Source of the DNA: Bauldia sp.
GTDB lineage: Bacteria; Pseudomonadota; Alphaproteobacteria; Rhizobiales; Kaistiaceae
NCBI GenBank assembly: GCA_020853895.1
Contig: JADYYB010000114.1
Location: 1-43,103 of the forward strand
Direction: 5' to 3'
Length of the DNA stretch: 43,103 bases
Shown here: positions 36,907 to 43,103 of the stretch, one piece after another
Position numbering within the stretch: position 1 is the first letter of the stretch
Layout of the letters: each line of letters begins with the position of its first letter
Notes under the pieces: model-generated
Told to the model about the DNA's origin: nothing
What the model saw: only the letters and a program-made list of their open reading frames with translations
Database searches by the model: none
Made by a program: the position numbers and the translations under genes

Positions 36907-38664
36907 TCATTCTGGCTCGCTGCCACTCATCAATCTGGCATCAGGCGTGCGTTTGGTGAGCTCCGACGGGCGCTTGTTGTCGTGGATAAGGGCGCGCTGC
37001 AGCCTCCAATCCTCGGGAAGGTCGGTTAGCCGTTTCAAGCGTTGTGCGGTCAGACTGACAGGTTGTACTCCAGAGGTGATCCCCACGACGATGTTCGGCG
37101 CGAGAAACGCCAAAGGCAGGATGCGAGTTACATCGCTTGGGTGCTGCCCGATCTTCGTAGCGACCGCTTGGATCGAGCCGGCCGAGCCGGTCGTGAGAAG
37201 CCGCAAGGCTCTATGGGCCTGAGCGAGAAGCCCGATCAGTTTCGGATCCTGCCTACCCTCATCCTCCCGCCGAGCGCCTTCGATGACTAGCTTGGCCTCG
37301 AACCCACGGCGCCGGAGCGTAAGTCGCCACTCTCGCACGAGCGGGCCAAGACTCGGAGCAGCTGACCGCTCTGGACTTAGCAGCTGCCGCAGGGCACCGC
37401 CGCGGAAAGTCACTCTGACGAGAGACGCCTCAAGCACGATGCGCTCCACGAAGCTCGACAGAAGGTCTCGCCGTCGAAGTGGGTCAGTTTGCAGATCCTT
37501 CGATGTTGCCTCAGCTTTGCCCAACGCCATCTGCAGCTGGTCGGGTCGCAGCGCATCGAGGTGGAGCTCAGAGACGAGCCACCCAATATCGCCAAGCACT
37601 TCTCCGACCAGATTGACGACGACCCCCTCGAGCTCTTGGGCCGGTAGACGCCATCCATCACTTGTTCGGCGCGGGGCTCGGAGAAGGCGTTGCGAGACGT
37701 AGTAGCGGTATCGGCGCCCCTGCTTGACCGCGTGGGTTGGAGCGAGCCGATCGCCTGTCTCGTCAAAAACTAGTCCCGCCAGCAGGCTGGGTTCGCCCGG
37801 CGGCCCGCTTCGGCTCTTCGATGGCGTGCCCTCGGCGAGAAGGCGACGCACGGCCGACCACGTCTCGGCGTCGATGATTGGGGGGTGCTGTCCCGGATAG
37901 GACTGACCGCGGTGGGGCGTCCGGCCGATATAGATCGGGTTGGCGAGGAGCGCATAGAGATGGCCCCGAGAGAACGGTCGACCTCCGACGACCCTGCCCG
38001 ACGCCTCTCGGCGCAGCTTGGTCCGGAGCCCTAGTTCATCTGCCTTGTCCTTGAGAAGCCGAACGCTGCCGATTTCCAGGCAGAGGCGGAAGAGGGTGCG
38101 AACAACATCCGCCTCGCTTTCATTGACGATCAGACGCCCGTCCTGAAGGTCGTAGCCGAGCGGCACACGGCCGCCCATCCACATCCCCTTCCTCTTCGAC
38201 GCCGCGATCTTGTCCCGGATTCGCTCAGCCGTGACCTCGCGCTCGAATTGGGCGAAGGACAGGAGGACATTCAGCGTCAGGCGGCCCATTGAGGTGGTGG
38301 TGCTGAAGGCCTGCGTGACCGAGACGAAGGAAGCACCACTGGCGTCGAGGATTTCGACGATACGAGCAAAGTCCGCCAACGAGCGCGTCAGCCGATCGAT
38401 CTTGTAGACGACCACGACATCGACCCGATGCTCCTTGATGTCCCCCAGGAGGGCAGCGAGGCCCGGCCGATCCATCGTGCCGCCGGAGTACCCTCCGTCG
38501 TCGTAGGCGGTTGGGATTCCCTTCCAGCCCTCGTGGGCTTGGCTGCGGACATACGCCTCGCACGCCTCCCTCTGCGCCTGAAGGGAGTTGAAGTCCTGAT
38601 CGAGACCCTCCTCGGTCGATTTTCTGGTGTAGATCGCGCACCGAAAGGTTCGACGTTCGCTCAT
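36907..38664 (-). CDS. Large serine recombinase
   Basis: A 585-residue serine site-specific recombinase. The catalytic domain has YTRKSTEEG, with the nucleophile Ser16, then SLQAQREACEAYV, YKIDRLTRSLADF and the helix SFAQFEREVTAERI. A recombinase domain (MGGRVPLGYDL, LYALLANPIYIGR) and a zinc-ribbon/coiled-coil type C-terminus follow. It should integrate or excise the element. The ATG at 38664 overlaps the DUF2924 stop by 4 nt (ATGA); a longer frame to 38751 lies inside DUF2924. The trio DUF3489-DUF2924-recombinase recurs in alphaproteobacterial integrative elements. The 235 bp after its stop hold no gene; att sites were not identified. Confidence 0.92.
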   Translation of the reverse strand: MSERRTFRCAIYTRKSTEEGLDQDFNSLQAQREACEAYVRSQAHEGWKGIPTAYDDGGYSGGTMDRPGLAALLGDIKEHRVDVVVVYKIDRLTRSLADFARIVEILDASGASFVSVTQAFSTTTSMGRLTLNVLLSFAQFEREVTAERIRDKIAASKRKGMWMGGRVPLGYDLQDGRLIVNESEADVVRTLFRLCLEIGSVRLLKDKADELGLRTKLRREASGRVVGGRPFSRGHLYALLANPIYIGRTPHRGQSYPGQHPPIIDAETWSAVRRLLAEGTPSKSRSGPPGEPSLLAGLVFDETGDRLAPTHAVKQGRRYRYYVSQRLLRAPRRTSDGWRLPAQELEGVVVNLVGEVLGDIGWLVSELHLDALRPDQLQMALGKAEATSKDLQTDPLRRRDLLSSFVERIVLEASLVRVTFRGGALRQLLSPERSAAPSLGPLVREWRLTLRRRGFEAKLVIEGARREDEGRQDPKLIGLLAQAHRALRLLTTGSAGSIQAVATKIGQHPSDVTRILPLAFLAPNIVVGITSGVQPVSLTAQRLKRLTDLPEDWRLQRALIHDNKRPSELTKRTPDARLMSGSEPE

Positions 38665-39116
38665 AGGCCGAAGAACCTCGGGCCGGACCAGCGGGCGCCG
38701 GTGATCTCGCGAGCGATGGCAGAGAGCGATCGATAGGGCCGGCCGCTCCACAGAAAGCCGCCCTCAGTCACCTCGACGGTGTGGGTGCGCCCGTTCCACT
38801 CGCGTACTAGGCGGGTTCCGGGCCGGAGGCGGCTGGAGGGCGAGTTTGTCGTCACGGGCTTGCCGACGGCCAGCTGCTCGGCAGCCTTCATGAGTTTTCG
38901 GATGACCGGGGCGGGAAGACCGCCATAGGCGGCGGCCTGAATCTGGTAGGCAGCCGAATATTCGAGTAGACGCCGGCTGATGCCCTTTGGGGGAGGACGA
39001 CCGTAGGCGGCCGTCCATCGTTCGATCAGCGTCGCTCGAGGAAGGCCGGAGACTGCCGCCACCTCGGCGGCAATCTCCTTGTCGAACTCCGGGGACCCTC
39101 GTCTGGTTGGACCCAT
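38661..39116 (-). CDS. DUF2924 protein
   Basis: A 151-residue DUF2924 protein. Recognisable parts are RATLIERWTAAYGRPPPKGISRRLLEYSAAYQIQ and the C-terminal small beta domain LVREWNGRTHTVEVTEGGFLWSGRPYRSLSAIAREITGARWSG. The family is almost always encoded beside serine recombinases and may act as a recombination accessory or DNA-binding factor, but its function is not known. The start ATG at 39116 follows AAAGGGGA, 12 nt after the DUF3489 stop, and its end overlaps the recombinase start. Confidence 0.9.
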   Translation of the reverse strand: MGPTRRGSPEFDKEIAAEVAAVSGLPRATLIERWTAAYGRPPPKGISRRLLEYSAAYQIQAAAYGGLPAPVIRKLMKAAEQLAVGKPVTTNSPSSRLRPGTRLVREWNGRTHTVEVTEGGFLWSGRPYRSLSAIAREITGARWSGPRFFGL

Positions 39117-39128
39117 CGGGGTTCCCCT

Positions 39129-39773
39129 TTAGCCTTCTGCCTTCGCTCGACGTCCACGGGTGGGGGCGATCGCGGGTGGCTCTTCGGTAATGCGGTAGCT
39201 GCTGGGACCGTCCTTGGTTGGCGTGCGTTCGATCGTGAAGCCGCGCTTGCGAAGTCCCGTCAGCGCCGCTCGGGTCGTGTGCGGCAGCCAGCCCAGGGCA
39301 GCGGCCAGGGCATCAATAGTTGCGCCCGGCTTCTGAAGGAGCCGAATGAGCTGGGCGGTCTTGCTGCCGGGACCCGGGGGTGCCTCAGCGCCTTTGGCCG
39401 CCGGCGGCCCCTTCTTGCCGGTGGGTTTGCGAGAGGCCGACGGCTTCGCACGGCGGGCGTCGGGAGCCTTTTTGGGCACCGGCTCGTTGCGGGGCGGCTT
39501 GTCGACCACACCCGTTTCGCCCTCCTGGGGATCGGCGCCGATGGCCTTCAGCCCCGCATCGGTCAGGACGAGCGCCCGCGCGCCGGTCTCGTCGCGCTTC
39601 CACTCCGGCATGCCGCGGGTAGCGCGAACCTCTCCGACCAGGTCGGCGGCCAGGAGTTTGCCGAGGACCTTCTCGGCCGCGGCCCCCTTCAGCCGCTCGG
39701 GCGGGATGACGATGCGGTCGGGCCGCTTCGCCGCGTCGGTCAGAATGATGAGCATAGTGTCGGTCAGCTTCAT
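39129..39773 (-). CDS. DUF3489 protein
   Basis: A 214-residue DUF3489 protein. The N-terminal part (LTDTMLIILTDAAKRPD to ALVLTDAGLKAIG) resembles a winged helix, the middle is a Lys/Pro-rich linker, and the C-terminal part (SKTAQLIRLLQKPGATIDALAAALGWLPHTTRAALTGLRKRGFTIER) is a clear winged-helix DNA-binding domain. The start ATG at 39773 has AGGAGG seven bases upstream. It probably regulates the element or helps the recombinase; direct evidence is lacking. It is the first of the tightly packed DUF3489-DUF2924-recombinase trio. Confidence 0.9.
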   Translation of the reverse strand: MKLTDTMLIILTDAAKRPDRIVIPPERLKGAAAEKVLGKLLAADLVGEVRATRGMPEWKRDETGARALVLTDAGLKAIGADPQEGETGVVDKPPRNEPVPKKAPDARRAKPSASRKPTGKKGPPAAKGAEAPPGPGSKTAQLIRLLQKPGATIDALAAALGWLPHTTRAALTGLRKRGFTIERTPTKDGPSSYRITEEPPAIAPTRGRRAKAEG

Positions 39774-39885
39774 TGAGATCCTCCTTTCGAGGTCGCGGCA
39801 GCGGACTGCTGCCGGCACTGCCCGAACCCCGCGGAGGCCGGATGGCGCTGGCGGGTGGATCTCAATCTCTCTCGCTCGACCGCGG

Positions 39886-40128
39886 TCAGAAGCTGTCCCG
39901 CCCTCGTACCCTGAACACCGAGGTGGACTGCAGCGCATGGTCCGCTTCGCGAAGAAGCGGCTCGAGTTTGAGCGCGGCCTGGTAGGCGCCCTCATAGTCG
40001 CCGGCAGCGATCAGCGCGGCTCCGCCCTTGGCGATCGACCCGGCCCGCATCATCTTGATCATCAAGGCCTTGAGGCAGGCCTCGTTGGCGCGTCGGTTCT
40101 CACGTTTTCCGATTTTCAGCTTCGGCAT
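39886..40128 (-). CDS. Small helical hypothetical protein
   Basis: An 80-residue protein, mostly alpha-helical, with a basic start (MPKLKIGKRENRRANEACLKALMIKMMRAG) and an Ala-rich second half (GGAALIAAGDYEGAYQAALKLEPLLREAD) reminiscent of a short TPR-like helix pair. Start ATG at 40128 follows GGAGCG closely. It is encoded 112 bp before the DUF3489 gene on the same strand and is probably part of the same transcript. No family is recognised. Confidence 0.65.
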   Translation of the reverse strand: MPKLKIGKRENRRANEACLKALMIKMMRAGSIAKGGAALIAAGDYEGAYQAALKLEPLLREADHALQSTSVFRVRGRDSF

Positions 40129-40241
40129 CGCTCGCTCCGTCGGTGTCGGGACAGCAATGCTTGCGGTGTCGGGGAAGTGAAGTCGGACTGGAGCAATCGT
40201 TTGGCGAAGATCGACTCATTGCCCCCGACATCGAGGCAGGA

Positions 40242-40261
40242 AATTGCTCAGTCGGGCAATT
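40242..40261. repeat. Inverted repeat in the leader of the recombinase operon
   Basis: AATTGC-n8-GCAATT (40242-40261) lies in the 198-bp gap between the XRE gene and the 80-residue gene. The arms are 6 bp and perfect. It is a possible operator for the downstream genes; it does not match the operator pair at 40622-40765. Confidence 0.4.
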
Positions 40262-40326
40262 CGCTTGGCCGGCGCCGGTCTAGGCCTGCAACGGGTGACC
40301 ATTTGGGCCGCCGAGACCGTGACAGC

Positions 40327-40569
40327 CTAGCGGATGCTCTTGGCCAGCTTGGAGAATAGACGGACCGGATCGGCCCCGAGTACCCGGCAGATGCGGATGA
40401 ACTCGATCACATCCAGTCGGCGTTGGCCGCTCTCGTACTTGGCGACGAACGACTGCGGCTCCTTGATCTTTGCCGCCACCTCGACCTGCTTTAGGCCGGC
40501 CTGCTTGCGGGCGTCGACGAGGAGAGCCGCAAGGCGTTTCTGCTCCTCGCTATAGATGGTTGACCGCAT
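40327..40569 (-). CDS. XRE-family helix-turn-helix regulator
   Basis: An 80-residue single-domain Cro/CI-type regulator: LLVDARKQAGLKQVEVAAKIKEPQSFVAKYESGQRRLDVIEFIRICRVLG is a full five-helix XRE fold with the recognition helix at QSFVAKYESGQ. The start ATG at 40569 is preceded by GAGGAC. It is divergent from the 40825 gene; a pair of similar inverted repeats (40622-40640 and 40750-40765) lies between them, so autoregulation and control of the divergent gene are likely. It probably governs the state of the element. Confidence 0.88.
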   Translation of the reverse strand: MRSTIYSEEQKRLAALLVDARKQAGLKQVEVAAKIKEPQSFVAKYESGQRRLDVIEFIRICRVLGADPVRLFSKLAKSIR

Positions 40570-40621
40570 CCGTCCTCTACCGCGAACGGAAAGAGGGCGC
40601 TAACCAACATTCTCAATTCGG

Positions 40622-40640
40622 ATATCCCAAAAGAGGATAT
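40622..40640. promoter_or_regulatory. Operator candidate 1: ATATCC-N7-GGATAT
   Basis: A perfect 6-bp inverted repeat with a 7-nt A-rich centre (CAAAAGA), 53 bp upstream of the XRE start. Its central 16 bases match operator candidate 2 at 14 positions. Confidence 0.6.
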
Positions 40641-40749
40641 GGCGCCGGCTAGAGGCTTCGAGCATTCGTCGTGGCGCGCCAGCGTTGCCCCAACATCTCG
40701 TTGCTGAGGGCAGCGTTGTCCACGGACCCTGCCCTGCGACGACTTCCAG

Positions 40750-40765
40750 TATCCGAAAATAGGAT
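40750..40765. promoter_or_regulatory. Operator candidate 2: TATCC-N7-GGAT
   Basis: TATCCGAAAATAGGAT matches 40623-40638 at 14 of 16 positions in the same orientation and keeps the inverted TATCC/GGAT arms. It lies 59 bp before the chosen start of the divergent gene at 40825. Confidence 0.55.
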
Positions 40766-40824
40766 TTTTCCTCAGAAGTATGGCTTCCTCGGTTGGCCGG
40801 AATTGGCCGGCGGGAGCCACGTTG

Positions 40825-41376
40825 ATGCTAGACGAGAATGAGACGACGCAAGGAGCCCCGAGAGGGCGTGCAAGCAGCGATGAAGCCTACGTTCTCGACC
40901 TCTGTGACGAGATCCTCGAAGAGAAGTCAGTTCGGCAGAAGCGCTTTCCATTTCTGCTCGGGGATCCCGGGCGAGGCGGGAGAGCGGTGAGCCTGCCAGT
41001 CGATGCCTACTATCCCGGTCGTTCGCTGGTCATTGAGTACCGCGAGCGTCAGCATGGAGAGCCGGTGCCCCATTTCGACAAGCCCTGGCAGACCACGGTC
41101 AGCGGCGTCTCTCGTGGCCAGCAAAGGCGCCTCTACGACGATCGTCGGCGGGCGACCCTTCCGGCCAACGGACTCGCCCTGATCGAAATCGAGGCGTCTG
41201 AACTGCGCTCCAATGCCAGAGGCCGTTTGTTGCGGGATCGACAACAGGACCTTATCCGGCTCCGCGCCAAGCTTTCAGCTGCCGGGCTCCTCCGACACGA
41301 TGGGGGTCAGCAGCCGGACGGAGTAGCATCTCAGGCCAACCGCCCTCCCGATGATCACGAGCCTTCGCGCTCATGA
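40825..41376 (+). CDS. Hypothetical protein with restriction-nuclease-like core
   Basis: A 183-residue protein and the only plus-strand gene of the island. The region DEAYVLDLCDEIL...LPVDAYYPGRSLVIEYRERQH has the shape of a PD-(D/E)XK-like core (Asp of VDAYYP, Glu-x-Arg-Glu in EYRERQH), and LIEIEASELR follows. The lysine expected in the E-x-K motif is not present, so activity is uncertain. I choose the ATG at 40825, eight bases after GGAG; an ATG at 40780 has no ribosome site. It ends overlapping the convergent DUF5681 gene by 22 bp. The divergent XRE regulator and shared operators suggest it is repressed in the resident state. Confidence 0.7.
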   Translation: MLDENETTQGAPRGRASSDEAYVLDLCDEILEEKSVRQKRFPFLLGDPGRGGRAVSLPVDAYYPGRSLVIEYRERQHGEPVPHFDKPWQTTVSGVSRGQQRRLYDDRRRATLPANGLALIEIEASELRSNARGRLLRDRQQDLIRLRAKLSAAGLLRHDGGQQPDGVASQANRPPDDHEPSRS

Positions 41377-41828
41377 TCGCCGGACCTCACATCGTGAGGC
41401 CCGGCTTCCTGACTCTTCCTTCGCTCCGCGATCCGGTCGAGGAGGCCGATCAGGCGTTCGGCCGCGCCCGCTGGAAAAGCCGAACTTGAGGGGGTAGGAG
41501 ACGGCTCGCCTCGAAGACGTGGCCGCGAAAGGAGAAGCTTGCGAGCCGATGGGCTACCCTTCGCGGCGTCGTTGACCAAACCCCTACCGATGATCTCACC
41601 GGCGGTGAGTATCTTCGACCGACCGTTTTCGATAATCGCGATCGGTCGGGCCAGCTCGCTGCCTATGATCGTGTCCATATCCTGGAGGCCCTTCTTCTTT
41701 GGACGGCCACGAGGGTTGCCAGACCGCCCGGGCTTGAACTGGTGCTCCCGCGGGGGTTTGCCGTAGCCGACCTCGTATTCATCGGTCGGTTCTGGATTTT
41801 GGTGCGTCCGGTCGAAGGGTCTCTTCAT
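41355..41828 (-). CDS. DUF5681 protein
   Basis: A 157-residue protein with the DUF5681 signature near the start, GYGKPPREHQFKPGRSGNPRGRPK (residues about 22-45), a basic Gly/Arg/Pro-rich patch. Members are encoded beside methyltransferases and phage-like packaging genes in alphaproteobacteria. Start: ATG at 41828, sharing one base with the methyltransferase stop (TGATG); a GTG one codon earlier is an alternative. Its function is unknown; nucleic-acid binding is suggested by charge. Confidence 0.85.
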   Translation of the reverse strand: MKRPFDRTHQNPEPTDEYEVGYGKPPREHQFKPGRSGNPRGRPKKKGLQDMDTIIGSELARPIAIIENGRSKILTAGEIIGRGLVNDAAKGSPSARKLLLSRPRLRGEPSPTPSSSAFPAGAAERLIGLLDRIAERRKSQEAGPHDVRSGDHEREGS

Positions 41829-43103
41829 CACTTCCGCCTCGATGGAGTGGACCCAAAAATGCCGTTGGGTACTGGTGATGCAACTTCGACCGAGGCTCGC
41901 TCCGTCGTCCGCCGTGCCGATACCTCTTCAAACGACTCCCCTGTGAAAGAAAGGGTGGCGCGCACGCCGGCGTGCTGTTCGAACCGGCGGATCGCAACAT
42001 CAGCGTAGAGAGGGTCGAGTTCGATCGCGCGTGCCCGCCGCCGGGTGCGCTCGCACGCGAGGAGGATCGTCCCGGAGCCGGCAAAGGGATCGAGCACCAG
42101 GGCGTTCCGGGCCGAGCAGTCGCGGATGGCGTCAGCGATCATGGCAACCGGCTTCACGGTGGGGTGGAGAGCAAGGTCCGCCCGCGCTCTTCCGAAGGAG
42201 TTGGCGCCGGCATAGGCCCAGACGTTGGTGCGGTAGCGGCCCTTGGCGCCTAACGCGACATTGTTCTGGTGTGGGGCTCGGCCGCTCTTGAACACGAACA
42301 CTAGTTCGTGTCGGGAGCGGTAGAGCGATCCCATGCCGCCGACGCCCTTGTCCCAGACAACGAGGTTGATCAACTGGTGGCTTGAGGCGCTCGCGGCGAG
42401 GATCTCCCGCATATGCCGCCAGTCCATGAAGACGAAATGGATCGAGCCGTCGCCGCTTGCCGCCGACAGGCGCCGAAAGGCAGTCTCGAGGAAGGTCGTG
42501 AATTCTCCGGCCCTCATCTCTCCCGAGGCCATGGGGAACTCACGGTGACGAACCTTGCCGAGCCCTCCGGCATGTCCCCGCATTCTTACGTTGAAGGGCG
42601 GGTCCGTGATAACGAGCTGGGCCTTCTCGGCGCCCAGCAAAGCCTCGTAGCTTTCGGGCTTGAGCGCGTCGCCACAGAGGAGGCGGTGTGGGCCCAACTG
42701 CCAAAGATCTCCGAGCTGACTGACAGGCTCGCCACCAGTGTCTGCCAGGGGCGACTCGTCAATGGGGTCTCGGACCGGGTCGCCCGTACCGAGGACGAGA
42801 TTGTCGATCTCGGCCGTGTCGAACCCGGTGAGGCCCCCGAGGTCCAAGTCGAGCTCCAGTGAGGAAAGGTGCTGCAGCTCGCCCGCTAGAATCTCTAGGT
42901 CCCAGCTAGCGTTGAGAGCGATTTTGTTGTCCGCCACGGCGAGCGCTCGCTTCTCATTCTGAGACAGATGAGAAAGGCGGATCGTCGGCACTGTGCCGAG
43001 GCCGAGTTGCTTGGCGGCAGCCAGCCGTCCATGGCCGGCAATGATCGTGTCGGCCTCGTCGATCAGCACCGGGTTGGTGAAGCCGAACGTCTCGATGCTG
43101 GCG
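41828..43103 (-). CDS. ParB-domain DNA methyltransferase (5' end outside window)
   Basis: At least 424 residues; the reading frame stays open to the window edge (ASIETFGFTNPVLIDEAD), so the start lies beyond 43103. The ParB/sulfiredoxin-like N-terminus has IIAGHGRLAAAKQLG. The methylase part has motif IV VITDPPFNVRM before motif I LDPFAGSGTILLACE, the beta-class order; DPPF favours N6-adenine methylation, though N4-cytosine cannot be excluded. ParB-methylase fusions are common in phages and integrative elements, where they shield element DNA from restriction. No restriction endonuclease gene is adjacent in the window. It is translationally coupled to DUF5681. Confidence 0.9.
   Translation of the reverse strand, partial: ASIETFGFTNPVLIDEADTIIAGHGRLAAAKQLGLGTVPTIRLSHLSQNEKRALAVADNKIALNASWDLEILAGELQHLSSLELDLDLGGLTGFDTAEIDNLVLGTGDPVRDPIDESPLADTGGEPVSQLGDLWQLGPHRLLCGDALKPESYEALLGAEKAQLVITDPPFNVRMRGHAGGLGKVRHREFPMASGEMRAGEFTTFLETAFRRLSAASGDGSIHFVFMDWRHMREILAASASSHQLINLVVWDKGVGGMGSLYRSRHELVFVFKSGRAPHQNNVALGAKGRYRTNVWAYAGANSFGRARADLALHPTVKPVAMIADAIRDCSARNALVLDPFAGSGTILLACERTRRRARAIELDPLYADVAIRRFEQHAGVRATLSFTGESFEEVSARRTTERASVEVASPVPNGIFGSTPSRRK

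Larger units (their letters stand above)
24304..43103. mobile_element. Accessory genomic island next to tRNA-Ala, right end outside window
   Basis: From the end of the tRNA the gene content changes from housekeeping to recombinase, methyltransferase, nuclease, helicase and Argonaute genes, almost all on one strand. GC richness falls visibly and the intergenic palindromes of the core stop. The serine recombinase at 36907-38664, with DUF2924, DUF3489, XRE, DUF5681 and ParB-methyltransferase genes, is the likely mobility module; the genes left of it look like defence cargo. I saw no direct copy of the tRNA 3' end that would mark the other junction. Whether the cargo and the module are one element is inferred. 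Confidence 0.6.

Noticed and set aside
24304-43103. Second copy of the tRNA-Ala 3' end as an attachment site
   Set aside because: None noticed by eye in the island; it may lie beyond the right edge, so no att site is reported.

Overview
The window comes from the chromosome of a very GC-rich alphaproteobacterium, most likely of the order Hyphomicrobiales (Rhizobiales). The evidence is the gene order divL-tsaE-addB-addA-trxA / folC-accD-trpA-trpB-trpF followed by ihfB-sppA-rpsA-cmk-aroA and a TIGR02300 gene, the Tyr-type DivL kinase, the two-protein AddAB recombination system, and the class II-like EPSP synthase. No taxon below order can be defended from the sequence alone.

Bases 1-24303 are a core housekeeping segment. 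On the plus strand lie a DivL-type pseudo-histidine kinase (cell-cycle control), TsaE (tRNA t6A), AddB and AddA (double-strand-break repair, coupled by a 4-nt overlap) and two tandem thioredoxins with WCGPC and WCPPC active sites. On the minus strand lie trpF-trpB-[DUF559 gene]-trpA-accD-folC (tryptophan, fatty-acid and folate synthesis), then sppA-ihfB-lapA-domain, then aroA-cmk-rpsA. A divergent TIGR02300 gene and tRNA-Ala(GGC) close the segment. Its intergenic gaps hold several composite palindromic elements (CCTCTCCCC/GGGGAGAGG type) and other inverted repeats; I saw none of these right of the tRNA.

Bases 24304-43103 are an accessory island that adjoins the tRNA and runs off the right edge. 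Almost every gene is on the minus strand and the base composition is visibly less GC-rich, most clearly from 30.5 to 36.7 kb. Read in the direction of transcription, the right part is a recombinase-type integrative module: a ParB-fused DNA methyltransferase (cut by the window edge), DUF5681, an XRE regulator with two matching operator candidates, a small protein, DUF3489, DUF2924 and a serine recombinase. The left part carries defence-type cargo in two blocks. One is a 1229-residue SNF2-type helicase followed by a RecB-like/RNase H-like nuclease. The other is an operon of DUF2130, a ParB-like protein, a possible 38-residue protein, TIR-APAZ and a short Argonaute.

The last pair is a SPARTA system (short prokaryotic Argonaute with TIR-APAZ). 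It is expected to use guide RNA to sense invading DNA and to kill or arrest the cell by destroying NAD(P). The most unusual points are the coupling of SPARTA to a DUF2130 zinc-ribbon/coiled-coil nuclease-like protein and a ParB-like protein in one operon, and about 17 tandem 15-residue Cys/Thr-Gly repeats at the C-terminus of the helicase. I regard both as candidates for undescribed biology.
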